Shown one piece after another: positions 35,754-44,508 of a stretch of DNA of 64,000 bases (positions are counted from its first letter, which is position 1; each line of letters opens with the position of its first letter). The notes beneath the pieces were generated by a model. The model worked only from the letters and a program-made list of their open reading frames with translations, had not been told where the DNA came from and did no database searches. The position numbers were made by a program, and so were the translations under genes. Source of the stretch: Oculatella sp. LEGE 06141 (GTDB lineage: Bacteria; Cyanobacteriota; Cyanobacteriia; Elainellales; Elainellaceae); the NCBI RefSeq assembly GCF_015207605.1, contig NZ_JADEWO010000027.1, forward strand, positions 1-64,000. Reading direction: 5' to 3'.

Positions 35754-37388
35754 TCAAAAATAACTGAAATTCATCGGCACAAATTCAAAATCGGCCTTCA
35801 ATCGAATTACACCAGGTTGCCATTGCTGGTCGCCTTCCAGGAGATCGACCTCGGCTCCATCCAGTAGCAATTGAATTTCGTTGGAAACGCTGCTGGTGTG
35901 CTGAAGTAACCGGGTGTGCAGGTTCTCAACGGTGATGAGTTGCTGACACCAGCGATGATCGTCTGATTGCACAATGGCACTGGGCTTTAACGGAAACGGA
36001 CTGGGTTCTGGAGATTGCCCGGTGACTAAATCTAGATGCCAGTCGGCTTCGGGCGTTTGCACCTTAAGGCTGATAGACAGCCGCAATAGCCCGGTTTGCC
36101 AGTGCGATTCAGCCTGCAACAGTTTAACAGGGATACCGCTCATCAATTGCATGACCTCATAGGTGCTGCGGCTAAAACACCACAACAGCCGCAGCATTAA
36201 GTCATCCAACGTTGACTCGCGTTTCGGAAAGTTTCGGCTGGCTAGAGTGAGCGAGTTCTGTAGATGGTCGTCCAGGGCACAGGCATCTTCTACCAGTTGG
36301 GCGATTAGCAGGGGAATGGCTGCATTTTCTCGGGTTGTGGCGATCGCTGCAATGGCAGGTAGCTGCGGAATAACCGTTTCTAGCTGCTGTTGAATCACCA
36401 GTCCGGTGTATTGCTTGAGCCAATCTGCATTGGTGAACTGGGTTAAGAGGGTGGTTCCCTGGCGTTCCGAAACCGTTGCTGCCGTTGCTTCAATATCAAC
36501 GATCGCATCTGCGGGGTGGCGATCGTCGCCTTCTTCTAAGACAAGCGGGCGATCGGTCTTCGTTACTACAAATTCAAAGCCAAGGTGCAGCGTTAACACA
36601 CTCGATTGCCAGTCTTGCTGAGGTGCTAAAACATTGACAGCAATGCCCTCCATAAACGGCTGAAGTGCCGGGGTGGTTGCCTGAATTTGGGGCAGCAACT
36701 GCTGTAGTAGCGCTGACACAGTAGCGTTTGCCTGACACAGCGTGCAGTCATCCGATTGAATCAGGTCGGTCGATCGTAGTAAATTCTCTGGAGCCTGATA
36801 GTTAGTAAGGTCGAGCAAATAGGGACGATCAGGAGCTTCCAGGGTGAAGTAAGCCACCAACCGCAACATGCCATCTTGCCAGCCTTTGCCTGGTTCACTC
36901 CGTTTCGCTGCGACTCCTTCTAGCAGTTGCATCACCTCAAACGCGCTGCGGGCAACACACCACAGCAACCAGGGTGATAGTTGGCTGAGCAACATGTACT
37001 CTGGCTTCGTCTGGTCTGCGTTCGAGGGGGAGGTTTCTGGGGTCAGCGTGTCAAACTGACGCTGCAACGCTTCGAGCGCATCGTATGCTTCTTCGGTGAC
37101 ATAAGGAATAAGCGCTTCGGGCGTTTGCGGCACGCCATCTCCCCAGCCGCTGTCAGGCGATCGCAGGTCGTTCACGACATCCACCAGTCGTTGTATGGCT
37201 GCAACCACGTCTGCTGTTGGAAAGGCGAATCCTTGCTGTCTTTTGGTGTGCCAAAAGCCCTCTGGCAGTTGGAGGACAGCTTGATGCATCGCCTCAACCT
37301 CAGGCGGTTGACCGTCGTCTAACCTCATTAATGCCTCAGAAGGCTGGTTAACCGACCGTGCAGCCGCGGGAAGGAGAAGTTCTGCCAT
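35754..37388 (-). CDS. Unrecognised 544-residue protein with four WQxG motif repeats
   Basis: No known family was recognised. The protein has an internal duplication: residues ~136-275 match ~396-540 (LWCVARSAFEVMQLLEGVA against LWCFSRSTYEVMQLMSGIP). Within these, a ~30-residue module recurs four times, near residues 156, 246, 416 and 509, of the form (L/M)xGxxVx8WQxGxLRLxxxF, for example WQDGMLRLVAYFTLE and WQPGVIRLKADFEFV. This recalls the cyanobacterial KGK-type modules, which I could not verify. It is cytoplasmic by sequence, with no signal or membrane helices. It is divergent from the EACC1-TIR gene, so the two might form one system. Confidence 0.8.
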   Translation of the reverse strand: MAELLLPAAARSVNQPSEALMRLDDGQPPEVEAMHQAVLQLPEGFWHTKRQQGFAFPTADVVAAIQRLVDVVNDLRSPDSGWGDGVPQTPEALIPYVTEEAYDALEALQRQFDTLTPETSPSNADQTKPEYMLLSQLSPWLLWCVARSAFEVMQLLEGVAAKRSEPGKGWQDGMLRLVAYFTLEAPDRPYLLDLTNYQAPENLLRSTDLIQSDDCTLCQANATVSALLQQLLPQIQATTPALQPFMEGIAVNVLAPQQDWQSSVLTLHLGFEFVVTKTDRPLVLEEGDDRHPADAIVDIEATAATVSERQGTTLLTQFTNADWLKQYTGLVIQQQLETVIPQLPAIAAIATTRENAAIPLLIAQLVEDACALDDHLQNSLTLASRNFPKRESTLDDLMLRLLWCFSRSTYEVMQLMSGIPVKLLQAESHWQTGLLRLSISLKVQTPEADWHLDLVTGQSPEPSPFPLKPSAIVQSDDHRWCQQLITVENLHTRLLQHTSSVSNEIQLLLDGAEVDLLEGDQQWQPGVIRLKADFEFVPMNFSYF

Positions 37389-37451
37389 TGCTTTCTTCTG
37401 TTACAGAGAATACTCATGTTCAGGTTGCCCGTTGCGTCTGAGGAACTACCA

Positions 37452-37622
37452 ATGAAGGATCATGAAGGAAGGGTATTGACTCTTACGAGTGCGGCTGTTG
37501 AGTTCCGGATAAAGTTAACCCATTTGAGTGAAAGTCGATCGCGTCAAATGACCATGCTGCTATGCTTTGAAAGCAACCCTGAAGATTTGCTGCTGCTCAG
37601 TAACGGCAAGGGTGAAGCCTGA
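37452..37622 (+). CDS. Possible small protein upstream of the TIR effector
   Basis: A 56-residue frame (MKDHEGRVLTLTSAAVEFRI, then LTHLSESRSRQMTMLL) ends 50 bases before the TIR gene. GAGGA at 37440-37444 lies 7 bases before the ATG, a good ribosome binding site. Composition is plausible for a protein, but no family is recognised, so it may be real or chance. If real it would be the first gene of a two-gene operon with the TIR effector. Confidence 0.4.
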   Translation: MKDHEGRVLTLTSAAVEFRIKLTHLSESRSRQMTMLLCFESNPEDLLLLSNGKGEA

Positions 37623-37672
37623 TATAAATGAACATTGCCCAATAGCTCACTAGATTTTGTGCGGTTGAATGT

Positions 37673-38578
37673 ATGGGGATGGCGGACGTAAATCACGTTA
37701 AAGTGACGGTTGCTTTCACCGATCCTGATATAGATGCTGAGGAACGGGATGAGGAGGCTCAATGGCTGTTCAACCAGTTGTGTGAACTGGAGGACGTTGA
37801 ATCCGTCGATCGCGTTCTTGATCCCCATCCACCAGAGGGCAACAAGGCGTTCGGTGGCTTTCTGGCAGGGATGGTGTCGGCTGAGGTGAAGCCAGCGAAT
37901 GCCAGATCCTTGTTTGGGTTTTTGGGCGATCGCCCCGTTCGCAGTTCCTTTGAAATGGAGATCGAAGCCAACGGCAGAAAGATGAAGGTGAAAGCCAGCA
38001 GCCCGGAGGAGGTGCAAGCGGCTATGCTGCTGATGCAGCAGTTTATGACAGTGGACAGCACGGTTGTTGAGCCGATCCCCCAGATGCCACTGATTCCCAT
38101 CGCTGCTGAACCGACACCACCCATACAGGCGATCGAAGTCTTTTTTTCGTACTCGCATAAAGATGAAGAGTTGCGCGACGAACTGGCAACCCACCTATCG
38201 ATGCTGAAGCGGCAGGGCATTATCTCGGCGTGGCACGATCGCGAAATCAGCGCCGGACAGGAATGGGCCGCAGAAATCTTCGCTAATCTCAACTCGGCTC
38301 ACATCATTTTGCTGTTGGTCAGCGCTAACTTTCTAGCCTCTGATTACTGCTACGACAAAGAGATGCTGCGGGCAATGGAACGCCATGAGGCCAGAGACGC
38401 ACGAGTGATCCCCATTATTCTAAAGCCGTGCGATTGGGCTGATGCTCCGTTTGGGAAGCTGCAAGCGTTGCCCAAAAATGCCCTGCCGATTACGAAATGG
38501 GGCGATCGCGACGACGCATTTCTCAACGTGGCGCAGGGTATCCGAACCGCAATTCAACAGATGGTAAACCGCTGTTAG
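37673..38578 (+). CDS. EACC1-like N-terminal domain fused to TIR
   Basis: 301 residues. Residues ~8-126 show the pattern of the effector-associated constant component EACC1 described in bacterial conflict systems: an acidic helix (EEAQWLFNQLCELEDVESV), a PHPPEGNKAF turn, a hydrophobic patch and the strand pair SFEMEIEANGRKMKVKASS. A linker of ~25 residues leads to a TIR domain (~153-298: IEVFFSYSHKDEELRDEL, ISAGQEWAAE, DYCYDKEM). Glu230 is at the place of the NADase catalytic glutamate. EACC1 is thought to connect effectors to a sensory partner. No classic ATPase partner lies beside it. The neighbour is the unknown WQxG-repeat protein. Confidence 0.85.
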   Translation: MGMADVNHVKVTVAFTDPDIDAEERDEEAQWLFNQLCELEDVESVDRVLDPHPPEGNKAFGGFLAGMVSAEVKPANARSLFGFLGDRPVRSSFEMEIEANGRKMKVKASSPEEVQAAMLLMQQFMTVDSTVVEPIPQMPLIPIAAEPTPPIQAIEVFFSYSHKDEELRDELATHLSMLKRQGIISAWHDREISAGQEWAAEIFANLNSAHIILLLVSANFLASDYCYDKEMLRAMERHEARDARVIPIILKPCDWADAPFGKLQALPKNALPITKWGDRDDAFLNVAQGIRTAIQQMVNRC

Positions 38579-38609
38579 CCGCCGCCCGATCTCATTCCAG
38601 GCAGCGACC

Positions 38610-39386
38610 TTAAGGTGTGGCGATCGCTCTCTGGTGCAGCTCTTTGGCCAGCGCCAGATCAAAGTAGGTTGCCTGTCCAGCCTCTCCGGCCATCACCTCA
38701 AACGGTTGGTCGGGTTCGCCCAGGTGGTTAAGAATCAGAGCCGCTCCAGAAAAATCCTGGTTGTGGGTGTAGCTGTTCACCGTCACTACCGTAGGCAAAC
38801 CCGCTTGATGCGAAGCATCTACGCCGTGTCCAGAATCCTCAAACACCAGACACTCCTGCGGTTCCAGTTCCAACCGCTTCAAGGCATAGTGAAAGATATC
38901 TGGAGCAGGTTTCTTGGCAGGAACGATGTCTCCAGCCGCAATGACCTCAAACCAATCAGGGCTACCGGGAGCCAGTGCCGCTTCCAATAGTGCAAATACG
39001 TTGTCGGGGGTAGTAGTGGTGGCGATCGCCAGCCTCATTCCCTGCTCTCTGGCTTCCTGAATCAACCGCCTTACACCGGGACGTAAGGGAATGTGGCCAT
39101 CGGATAACAGTTGCGTATAGTATTTCGTCTTAGACGCGTGCAGGCCAGCAATCCAGTCCTGCAAATCACCTGAAGGCACACCCTCTGGATGGTACTGAGT
39201 GATGAAATAACGGATGCGCTCTTTGCCACCCGTAACGCTGAGCAGTTCACCATACACCTCAGGCGACCAGTCCCAATCCAACCCAGCGTCGGCAAAGGCA
39301 CGATTGAACGCGACCCGATGTCCGTCTCGCTCGGTATCCGCCAGCGTTCCATCCACATCAAAAATCAGGGCTTGCAGAGAAGTCAT
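38610..39386 (-). CDS. cbbY: CbbY-like HAD phosphatase
   Basis: 258 residues. Motif I FDVDGTLADTERDGHRVAFN at the start, cap domain with YGELLSVTGGKERIRYF, motif II LAIATTTTPDNVF, motif III KKPAPDIFHYAL, and motif IV CLVFEDSGHGVDAS. This arrangement is typical of CbbY, which removes xylulose 1,5-bisphosphate, a misfire inhibitor of Rubisco, in the cytoplasm. A fitting role in a cyanobacterium, though other beta-phosphoglucomutase-like phosphatases have similar motifs. Confidence 0.85.
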   Translation of the reverse strand: MTSLQALIFDVDGTLADTERDGHRVAFNRAFADAGLDWDWSPEVYGELLSVTGGKERIRYFITQYHPEGVPSGDLQDWIAGLHASKTKYYTQLLSDGHIPLRPGVRRLIQEAREQGMRLAIATTTTPDNVFALLEAALAPGSPDWFEVIAAGDIVPAKKPAPDIFHYALKRLELEPQECLVFEDSGHGVDASHQAGLPTVVTVNSYTHNQDFSGAALILNHLGEPDQPFEVMAGEAGQATYFDLALAKELHQRAIATP

Positions 39387-39423
39387 TAGACCAACATTAA
39401 CCTCGAAATATCAACACATGCCC

Positions 39424-39452
39424 AAAAAATTAGGGAGGCATTGCCTCCCTAA
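39424..39452 (-). terminator. Rho-independent terminator of the moeB operon
   Basis: TTAGGGAGGC (39430-39439) pairs with GCCTCCCTAA (39443-39452) around a 3-base loop. On the minus strand the stem is followed by six T. It ends the transcript 16 bases after the moeB stop. Confidence 0.9.
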
Positions 39453-39467
39453 ACCGCACCATCAACC

Positions 39468-40640
39468 TTAATATTCAGGGACAGAGGCATCGACTTCACG
39501 ACTCCAGGCCGTGATGCCGCCCTTGACATTGGTACCTTCCACTCCCGCTTCTTTGAGAATGGCTAGCGCCTTGGCAGACCGCCCACCCATTTTGCAGTGG
39601 GCAATAAGGCGATGACCGTTCATCAGTTCCCTCACCTTAGACACGCCATCTCCATTTTCAATGTCGGGCAACGGCACCAGCACCGAGCCAGGAATCTTAG
39701 CGATGTCGTATTCGTGTGGGTTACGCACATCCAGCAGCACAAAATCATCTGCACCGCTATCGAGCAGTTGCTTGAGTTCTTGAACAGACATTTCGGGAAT
39801 ATCCATCTGCTGTTTAGCCTCCTGAGCTTTGGCTTGAGGAATACCACAAAATTCTTCGTAGTCTACCAGCTTTTCGATGACGGGTCGCACCGGGTTGGGA
39901 CGCAACTTTAGCTCCCGGAACGTCATATCTAAGGCATTGTAAAGCAATAGACGACCGTTGAGGGTTTTGCCCGTACCGAGAATAATTTTAACGGTTTCAG
40001 TGGCTTGAATGACGCCAATAATACCGGGCAAAATGCCCAGCACGCCCCCTTCGGCACAGGAGGGAACCAGGCCGGGCGGCGGGGGTTCGGGATAGAGGTC
40101 GCGGTAATTGGGGCCACCTTCGTAGTTAAAGACAGTTGCCTGTCCTTCAAACCGGAAGATAGAGCCGTAGACGTTGGGCTTATTCAACAGCACACAGGCA
40201 TCGTTGACCAGATAGCGAGTGGGGAAGTTATCGGTGCCATCCACCACCACATCATAGGGGGCAACAATATCCAGCGCGTTCTCGGACGACAGCCGCGTTT
40301 CGTATAGGTCAACCTGACAGTTGGGATTAATTTCTAAAATGCGGTCTTTGGCGGAAGCAATCTTGGGTTTGCCTACCCAGGAGGTGCCATGAATGACCTG
40401 TCGCTGGAGGTTGGAGTTATCCACCACGTCAAAATCAACGATGCCGATTCGCCCCACTCCGGCGGCGGCAAGATACAGCAACAGAGGTGATCCTAACCCA
40501 CCCGTGCCGATACACAGGACACTGGCCGCCTTCAGGCGCTTTTGCCCCTCTAAACCAACTTCCGGCAAGATGAGGTGACGGGAATAGCGTTCGTATTCTT
40601 CTCGGCTGAGCTGGATTTCATCCAGATTGGGATTTAGCAT
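39468..40640 (-). CDS. moeB: E1-like adenylyltransferase MoeB/ThiF with rhodanese domain
   Basis: 390 residues. The adenylating domain (~10-265) has CIGTGGLGSPLLLYLAAAGV for ATP binding, DFDVVDNSNLQRQVIH, and Cys pairs for zinc. A rhodanese domain (~285-388) follows with the active-site loop HCKMGGRSAKA. It activates the C-terminal glycine of MoaD/ThiS-type sulfur carriers for molybdopterin or thiamine synthesis and can carry sulfur on the rhodanese cysteine. This two-domain length is usual in cyanobacteria. The JAMM protease gene lies 27 bases upstream, so it is likely co-transcribed. Confidence 0.92.
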   Translation of the reverse strand: MLNPNLDEIQLSREEYERYSRHLILPEVGLEGQKRLKAASVLCIGTGGLGSPLLLYLAAAGVGRIGIVDFDVVDNSNLQRQVIHGTSWVGKPKIASAKDRILEINPNCQVDLYETRLSSENALDIVAPYDVVVDGTDNFPTRYLVNDACVLLNKPNVYGSIFRFEGQATVFNYEGGPNYRDLYPEPPPPGLVPSCAEGGVLGILPGIIGVIQATETVKIILGTGKTLNGRLLLYNALDMTFRELKLRPNPVRPVIEKLVDYEEFCGIPQAKAQEAKQQMDIPEMSVQELKQLLDSGADDFVLLDVRNPHEYDIAKIPGSVLVPLPDIENGDGVSKVRELMNGHRLIAHCKMGGRSAKALAILKEAGVEGTNVKGGITAWSREVDASVPEY

Positions 40641-40667
40641 GGCAATAGCAAGTAGGGACGTAGGGTG

Positions 40668-41180
40668 TTAAAGCGATCGTGGGGACGGGGTAACGGTTAA
40701 AAGCTCCTCAGGCTGGAACTGATGCCTGTCGTCTAAACTCCAGCATCGAAGGTCTTGAGCGCTGCCCTGCTGCACCGACACAATGATGTAGGAGTATTGC
40801 GGCCACGCCAGCGATCGATCGCATTCGGATGGCACAGCAGGGTGGTCGGGATGAGAGTGATAGATTCCAATGATATCGAGTTGGCGATCGCGTGCATACC
40901 GTTGCCCCCTCAACAGGTCGCTGGGATCAATCCAAAACCGACTCATTTTTGTAGAACCTAGCTCTATCGTCTGAGCGGTAATGTCTTTCATCGCTTCTGA
41001 TACCTCGGCAGTCCAGGCGTTTTCGGTTGCCCACACTTCAACCAGCGTTCTGGTATCGTCTGGGATAGATTCACGTTGCCGTTCTAGCCGACCCAGCAGC
41101 AACCCGCAGCACTCTTCAGGGTAGGTGCGCTCGGCGTGGGTGGCGATCGCCTGTAGGTGTTGGGAACTGAGATGAAGCAC
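40668..41180 (-). CDS. JAMM/M67-type metalloprotease
   Basis: 170 residues with the JAMM motif: Glu in AERTYPEECCGLLLG, then IGIYHSHPDHPAVPSECDRS (HxHP...SxxD), the zinc ligands of M67 peptidases. Family members release ubiquitin-like sulfur carriers from precursors or conjugates. Start is GTG at 41180. It shares an operon with moeB, a pairing of E1-like and JAMM enzymes that parallels the ubiquitin pathway and is known in bacterial sulfur-carrier systems. The protein is cytoplasmic. Confidence 0.88.
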   Translation of the reverse strand: MLHLSSQHLQAIATHAERTYPEECCGLLLGRLERQRESIPDDTRTLVEVWATENAWTAEVSEAMKDITAQTIELGSTKMSRFWIDPSDLLRGQRYARDRQLDIIGIYHSHPDHPAVPSECDRSLAWPQYSYIIVSVQQGSAQDLRCWSLDDRHQFQPEELLTVTPSPRSL

Positions 41181-41268
41181 CGCGACTCAAGAAAAATTGC
41201 AGTAGTGGCTGAGACAGAAATTCTATTTTAAGACGAGAAGAGGATAGATTTCCTGAGAATTGAGCGGC

Positions 41269-42000
41269 TTAGCGAACCCGACCTGCGCCCAAATAGAGTT
41301 CACCAACTTTGGGATCGTTAAGCAAGTCGGCACCGCGCCCCTCGAAGCGATCGCGCCCGGCATCGAGAACATAGCCGCGATCGGCCATTGCCAGAGCTTT
41401 TCGGGCATTTTGTTCAACCAGAACGATCGCGGTTCCGGTCTGGTTAATTTGCTGAACCCGTTCAAACACGCTGTTTACCAACAATGGCGAAAGAGCAGCA
41501 GACGGTTCATCGAGCAGCAGCAAACTGGGTTTAAGCATCAGGGCACGCCCCATTGCCAACTGTTGCCGTTCTCCCCCGGAAAGGGTGCCCGCCCGCTGCC
41601 GTCGCCGTTCTGCCAGGATGGGAAAGGTGGCAAAGATTTCGTGCTTCAGCGATCGCAGCGAGTCGTTGCGGGTAAAGGCTCCCATCTCCAAATTTTCATC
41701 TACGGTCAGCGAGGGGAACACGTTGGCAATTTGCGGCACGTAGCACATGCCTCGCTTCACAATTTGGTTCGACTTTAAACCGACAATGTTCTTGTCGTTG
41801 AACACGATTTTGCCGCGATGGGGCGTCAGTAATCCAAAAATCGTCTTTGCCAGGGTTGATTTTCCGGCTCCGTTTGGCCCAATGACGGCCACCAGTTCCC
41901 CCGGATAAATTTTGAAATGGATTCCCTGCAAAATGTCTAAATCTTGCACATACCCTGCGTAGACATCTTCAACCTGGAGAAGAGGCGACCCGTCAGCCAT
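41269..42000 (-). CDS. ABC transporter ATPase, LivF-like
   Basis: 243 residues: Walker A GPNGAGKST, Q-loop, signature LSGGERQQLAMGRAL, Walker B LLLLDEPSAALSP and the H-loop in VLVEQNARK. The LivF-type pattern (VLDAGRDRFEGRG near the end, no extra domain) places it with branched-chain amino-acid or urea uptake ATPases. ATG at 42000 is preferred over a longer in-frame start at 42045. No permease, binding protein or LivG is nearby, so it is orphaned here and its partners must be elsewhere. Confidence 0.9.
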   Translation of the reverse strand: MADGSPLLQVEDVYAGYVQDLDILQGIHFKIYPGELVAVIGPNGAGKSTLAKTIFGLLTPHRGKIVFNDKNIVGLKSNQIVKRGMCYVPQIANVFPSLTVDENLEMGAFTRNDSLRSLKHEIFATFPILAERRRQRAGTLSGGERQQLAMGRALMLKPSLLLLDEPSAALSPLLVNSVFERVQQINQTGTAIVLVEQNARKALAMADRGYVLDAGRDRFEGRGADLLNDPKVGELYLGAGRVR

Positions 42001-42061
42001 AGAATCTATCGTGTGTTGTGGGCAGAAAAAATGAGTTGAGTTCAAAGCGTTTTTAGACTTT

Positions 42062-43618
42062 CTAGTGTAGCGAAGCGGCTAAATCCTTAAGAATGCACTG
42101 AGCCGCGTTATGACCGGCAGCACCAATGACGGAGCCTGCGGGGTGGCAGGCGGAACTGGCAGAGTACAGTCCGGCGATCGGGGTGGCATAGGGGAGGCGA
42201 TCGCCAAACCCAAAGGAGTTATCGACGTGGTGAATGTGGCCGCGCGTGATGCCAAAGTGTTGCTCGATCGTTTGGGGATGGAGGGCAAAAACGTCTTCAA
42301 CCAGGTCAGAGGTGCCGGGAGCGAAGCGATCGCAAATGGACAACAGGTGCGCCACATAGGCTTGCTCCTCGGCCTGCCAGCTTGAGCCGTGAATCTCGTA
42401 GGGCACCCATTGCACAAACAGGGCAGAACTGTGGTGTCCGGCTGGGTCACGCAATGAGGGATCGAGGGTGGTGTGAATGTACCACTCAATCATGGGAAAG
42501 TCGGGCAGATGCCCCTGTTCAACCGCGCTAAATGCGGCTTGTAGTTGTTCGATGACGTCTGCCTCATCGGGCAAGAGGTGAATGGTGCTACCGTGCTGTC
42601 CTTTGGCTTCGGGCAAACAGCGAAACTGGGGCAATCCGTTCAGGCATAAGTTGACTTTGAAGCTAGAGCCGTCTCGCTGGTACCGATTCAAGCGATCGGT
42701 GTAGTCTGCGGGTAGCGCGTCTGCATCCAGCAGCGATCGCATCCGAAAGGGGTCAGCATTCACAACCACGGCGGTAGCTTGGATCTCGCGCCCGTCTGTT
42801 AGCACAGCTCCCCTGGCCGTTGCTTGATGCACCTGAATCTGCGCCACCTTGCACCGGGTAAGAATCTCGGCACCTGCTTTTTGCGCGGCGATCGCCAGTT
42901 GTTGCGTCACGGTGCCCATGCCGCCGCGCACCATCATCCAGGTACCGTCGCTGTTGGGTAAACGACACATGTTATGAATCAAGAAATTCATGCCGCTGCC
43001 CGGTGTGTTCCAGGTGCCATACAGTCCTGTGCAACCATCGGTAACGGCGTACATGGCTTTGAGCAGGTCGCTGCGGAAGTCAAAGCGGTTGAGATAATCG
43101 CCAACGGAACCGCGACACAAGGCAATGAAGGTCGATCGCAGCTCAGGACGGACGTAACGTTCTGCCGTGTCTTCAATCGACAGCGGTGATTCTAGCCAGC
43201 TTGGAGCGATATCGGCTCGCAGGTGATCCAGTTCCGTTTGCAGCGCCTGATCGGCGTGCCAATCGGCTTCGCTAAAAAACTCGGTGAACTGCTGCTGCAT
43301 TGCCTGTCGATCGGAACCAAACAGCAAATAGCGGCGATCGGTTGTGGGTAAAAAATAATGGGGATCGCGGCGAATCAGGGGCAAGTCGATCTCTAGCGTG
43401 TGCAACAATTCGGGCGGCATCAGCCCCAGGAGATAGGCCCCCGTTGAAACCGACAGTTCGGGCGCTCTGGCAAACGGTCGTTCCGTCTTTGCCGCTCCGC
43501 CTATGGCTGCATCGGCCTCAACTACCAGAACTCGAAGCCCCTGCCGAGCCAGCAAGATGGCAGCTACTAAGCCGTTGTGTCCGGCACCAACCACCAATAC
43601 ATCTACCGTTTGATTCAT
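42062..43618 (-). CDS. FAD oxidoreductase, PYROXD2/CrtI-like
   Basis: 518 residues. The FAD-binding Rossmann motif VLVVGAGHNGLVAAILLARQ is at the start, RRDPHYFLPTTDRRYLLFGS in the middle, GGMGTVTQQLAIAAQKAGAE before residue 260, and the C-terminal FAD-contact strand IAGLYSASSACHPAGSVIGA. It belongs to the phytoene-desaturase-like flavoproteins, closest in pattern to PYROXD2; substrate unknown. No membrane segment. It is close to the LivF-like gene, which starts 61 bases downstream of its stop, in the same direction. Confidence 0.85.
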   Translation of the reverse strand: MNQTVDVLVVGAGHNGLVAAILLARQGLRVLVVEADAAIGGAAKTERPFARAPELSVSTGAYLLGLMPPELLHTLEIDLPLIRRDPHYFLPTTDRRYLLFGSDRQAMQQQFTEFFSEADWHADQALQTELDHLRADIAPSWLESPLSIEDTAERYVRPELRSTFIALCRGSVGDYLNRFDFRSDLLKAMYAVTDGCTGLYGTWNTPGSGMNFLIHNMCRLPNSDGTWMMVRGGMGTVTQQLAIAAQKAGAEILTRCKVAQIQVHQATARGAVLTDGREIQATAVVVNADPFRMRSLLDADALPADYTDRLNRYQRDGSSFKVNLCLNGLPQFRCLPEAKGQHGSTIHLLPDEADVIEQLQAAFSAVEQGHLPDFPMIEWYIHTTLDPSLRDPAGHHSSALFVQWVPYEIHGSSWQAEEQAYVAHLLSICDRFAPGTSDLVEDVFALHPQTIEQHFGITRGHIHHVDNSFGFGDRLPYATPIAGLYSASSACHPAGSVIGAAGHNAAQCILKDLAASLH

Positions 43619-43790
43619 GGGACGTTGCTTGCGTTACTTTACAATTCTTGTAGGTAAATCAGGTAAACAGGTAATTAGGTACCAGCCCAACGCCTTTGCA
43701 TTTTCTGGTGAGCATGGGTAACGGCACTTCGTTTGGTGCGATCGCCCGTTCACAAAGGTTTGAATGATCTTACTGGCAGGAGACAGCGAT

Positions 43791-44456
43791 ATGGCGAATG
43801 AGCAACAGCTTGCACGATTTCGGGAAGACCTCTACTTGTGGAATCAATGGAGGGCGGAGAACCCCCACATTCGACCCGATTTTAGCGGAGCCGACTTTGG
43901 CGGGTTAGATATGCGGGGTCACGATTTTAGCAACACGGATCTGAGCCATACCGACTTTCATAGCGGTGATTTGATTCGTTCAGATTTTAGCGAATCAACC
44001 CTCGCCCATTCCGATTTGAGTAATGCCCTGTTGCTGAAGGCCAATCTCAGCGAAGCCGACCTGAGCAACGCCGACTTAAGCGAGGTGCGATCGCAAAAGG
44101 CCGACTTAAGCAACGCCAACTTAAGCGATGCCAATTTAATTAACGCCGATGCCAGCGAAGCAAAGATAACCGGAGCCGACCTGAGCAACGCCGACCTGGT
44201 GGGTTCTAACTTTAGCGGAGCCAGCTTGATTCGGGCCAATTTGCAAAATACCGACTTGACAGGTGCAAACCTGAGCGGAGCCAGCCTCATTCGCGCCGAT
44301 CTACGGAATTCCAGCTTAATTGGTGCAAATTTAAGCGGAGCCAATCTCAGCGGGGCTGAGGTTGCAGGGGCAAACTTCAGCGGTGCCATTTTGGAGAATA
44401 CGACCCTGCCCGACGGCACGATTTATCGGAAGAAGGAAGACGATCGCTCCTTTTGA
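43791..44456 (+). CDS. Pentapeptide-repeat protein
   Basis: 221 residues. After a ~35-residue non-repeat start, nearly the whole chain is built from A(D/N)LSN-type pentapeptides (for example ANLSEADLSNADLSE), giving ~35 repeats and a right-handed quadrilateral beta-helix of about nine coils. Cyanobacteria have many such proteins and functions range from gyrase protection to unknown. ATG at 43791 is preferred over an in-frame start at 43764 because AGGAG sits 8 bases before it. No signal peptide is seen, so it is cytoplasmic. Confidence 0.93.
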   Translation: MANEQQLARFREDLYLWNQWRAENPHIRPDFSGADFGGLDMRGHDFSNTDLSHTDFHSGDLIRSDFSESTLAHSDLSNALLLKANLSEADLSNADLSEVRSQKADLSNANLSDANLINADASEAKITGADLSNADLVGSNFSGASLIRANLQNTDLTGANLSGASLIRADLRNSSLIGANLSGANLSGAEVAGANFSGAILENTTLPDGTIYRKKEDDRSF

Positions 44457-44508
44457 AAACGAGCTTCCAGCATGAACAGTATTTGAGGCCACTGGCCGAT
44501 GCTATTGG

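Noticed and set aside
37544-38194. 216-residue minus-strand frame opposite the EACC1-TIR gene
   Set aside because: It is antisense to a clearly assigned domain protein and has no recognisable features.
43958-44419. Long antisense frame in the pentapeptide-repeat gene
   Set aside because: It mirrors the five-residue repeat on the other strand; an artefact of low complexity.
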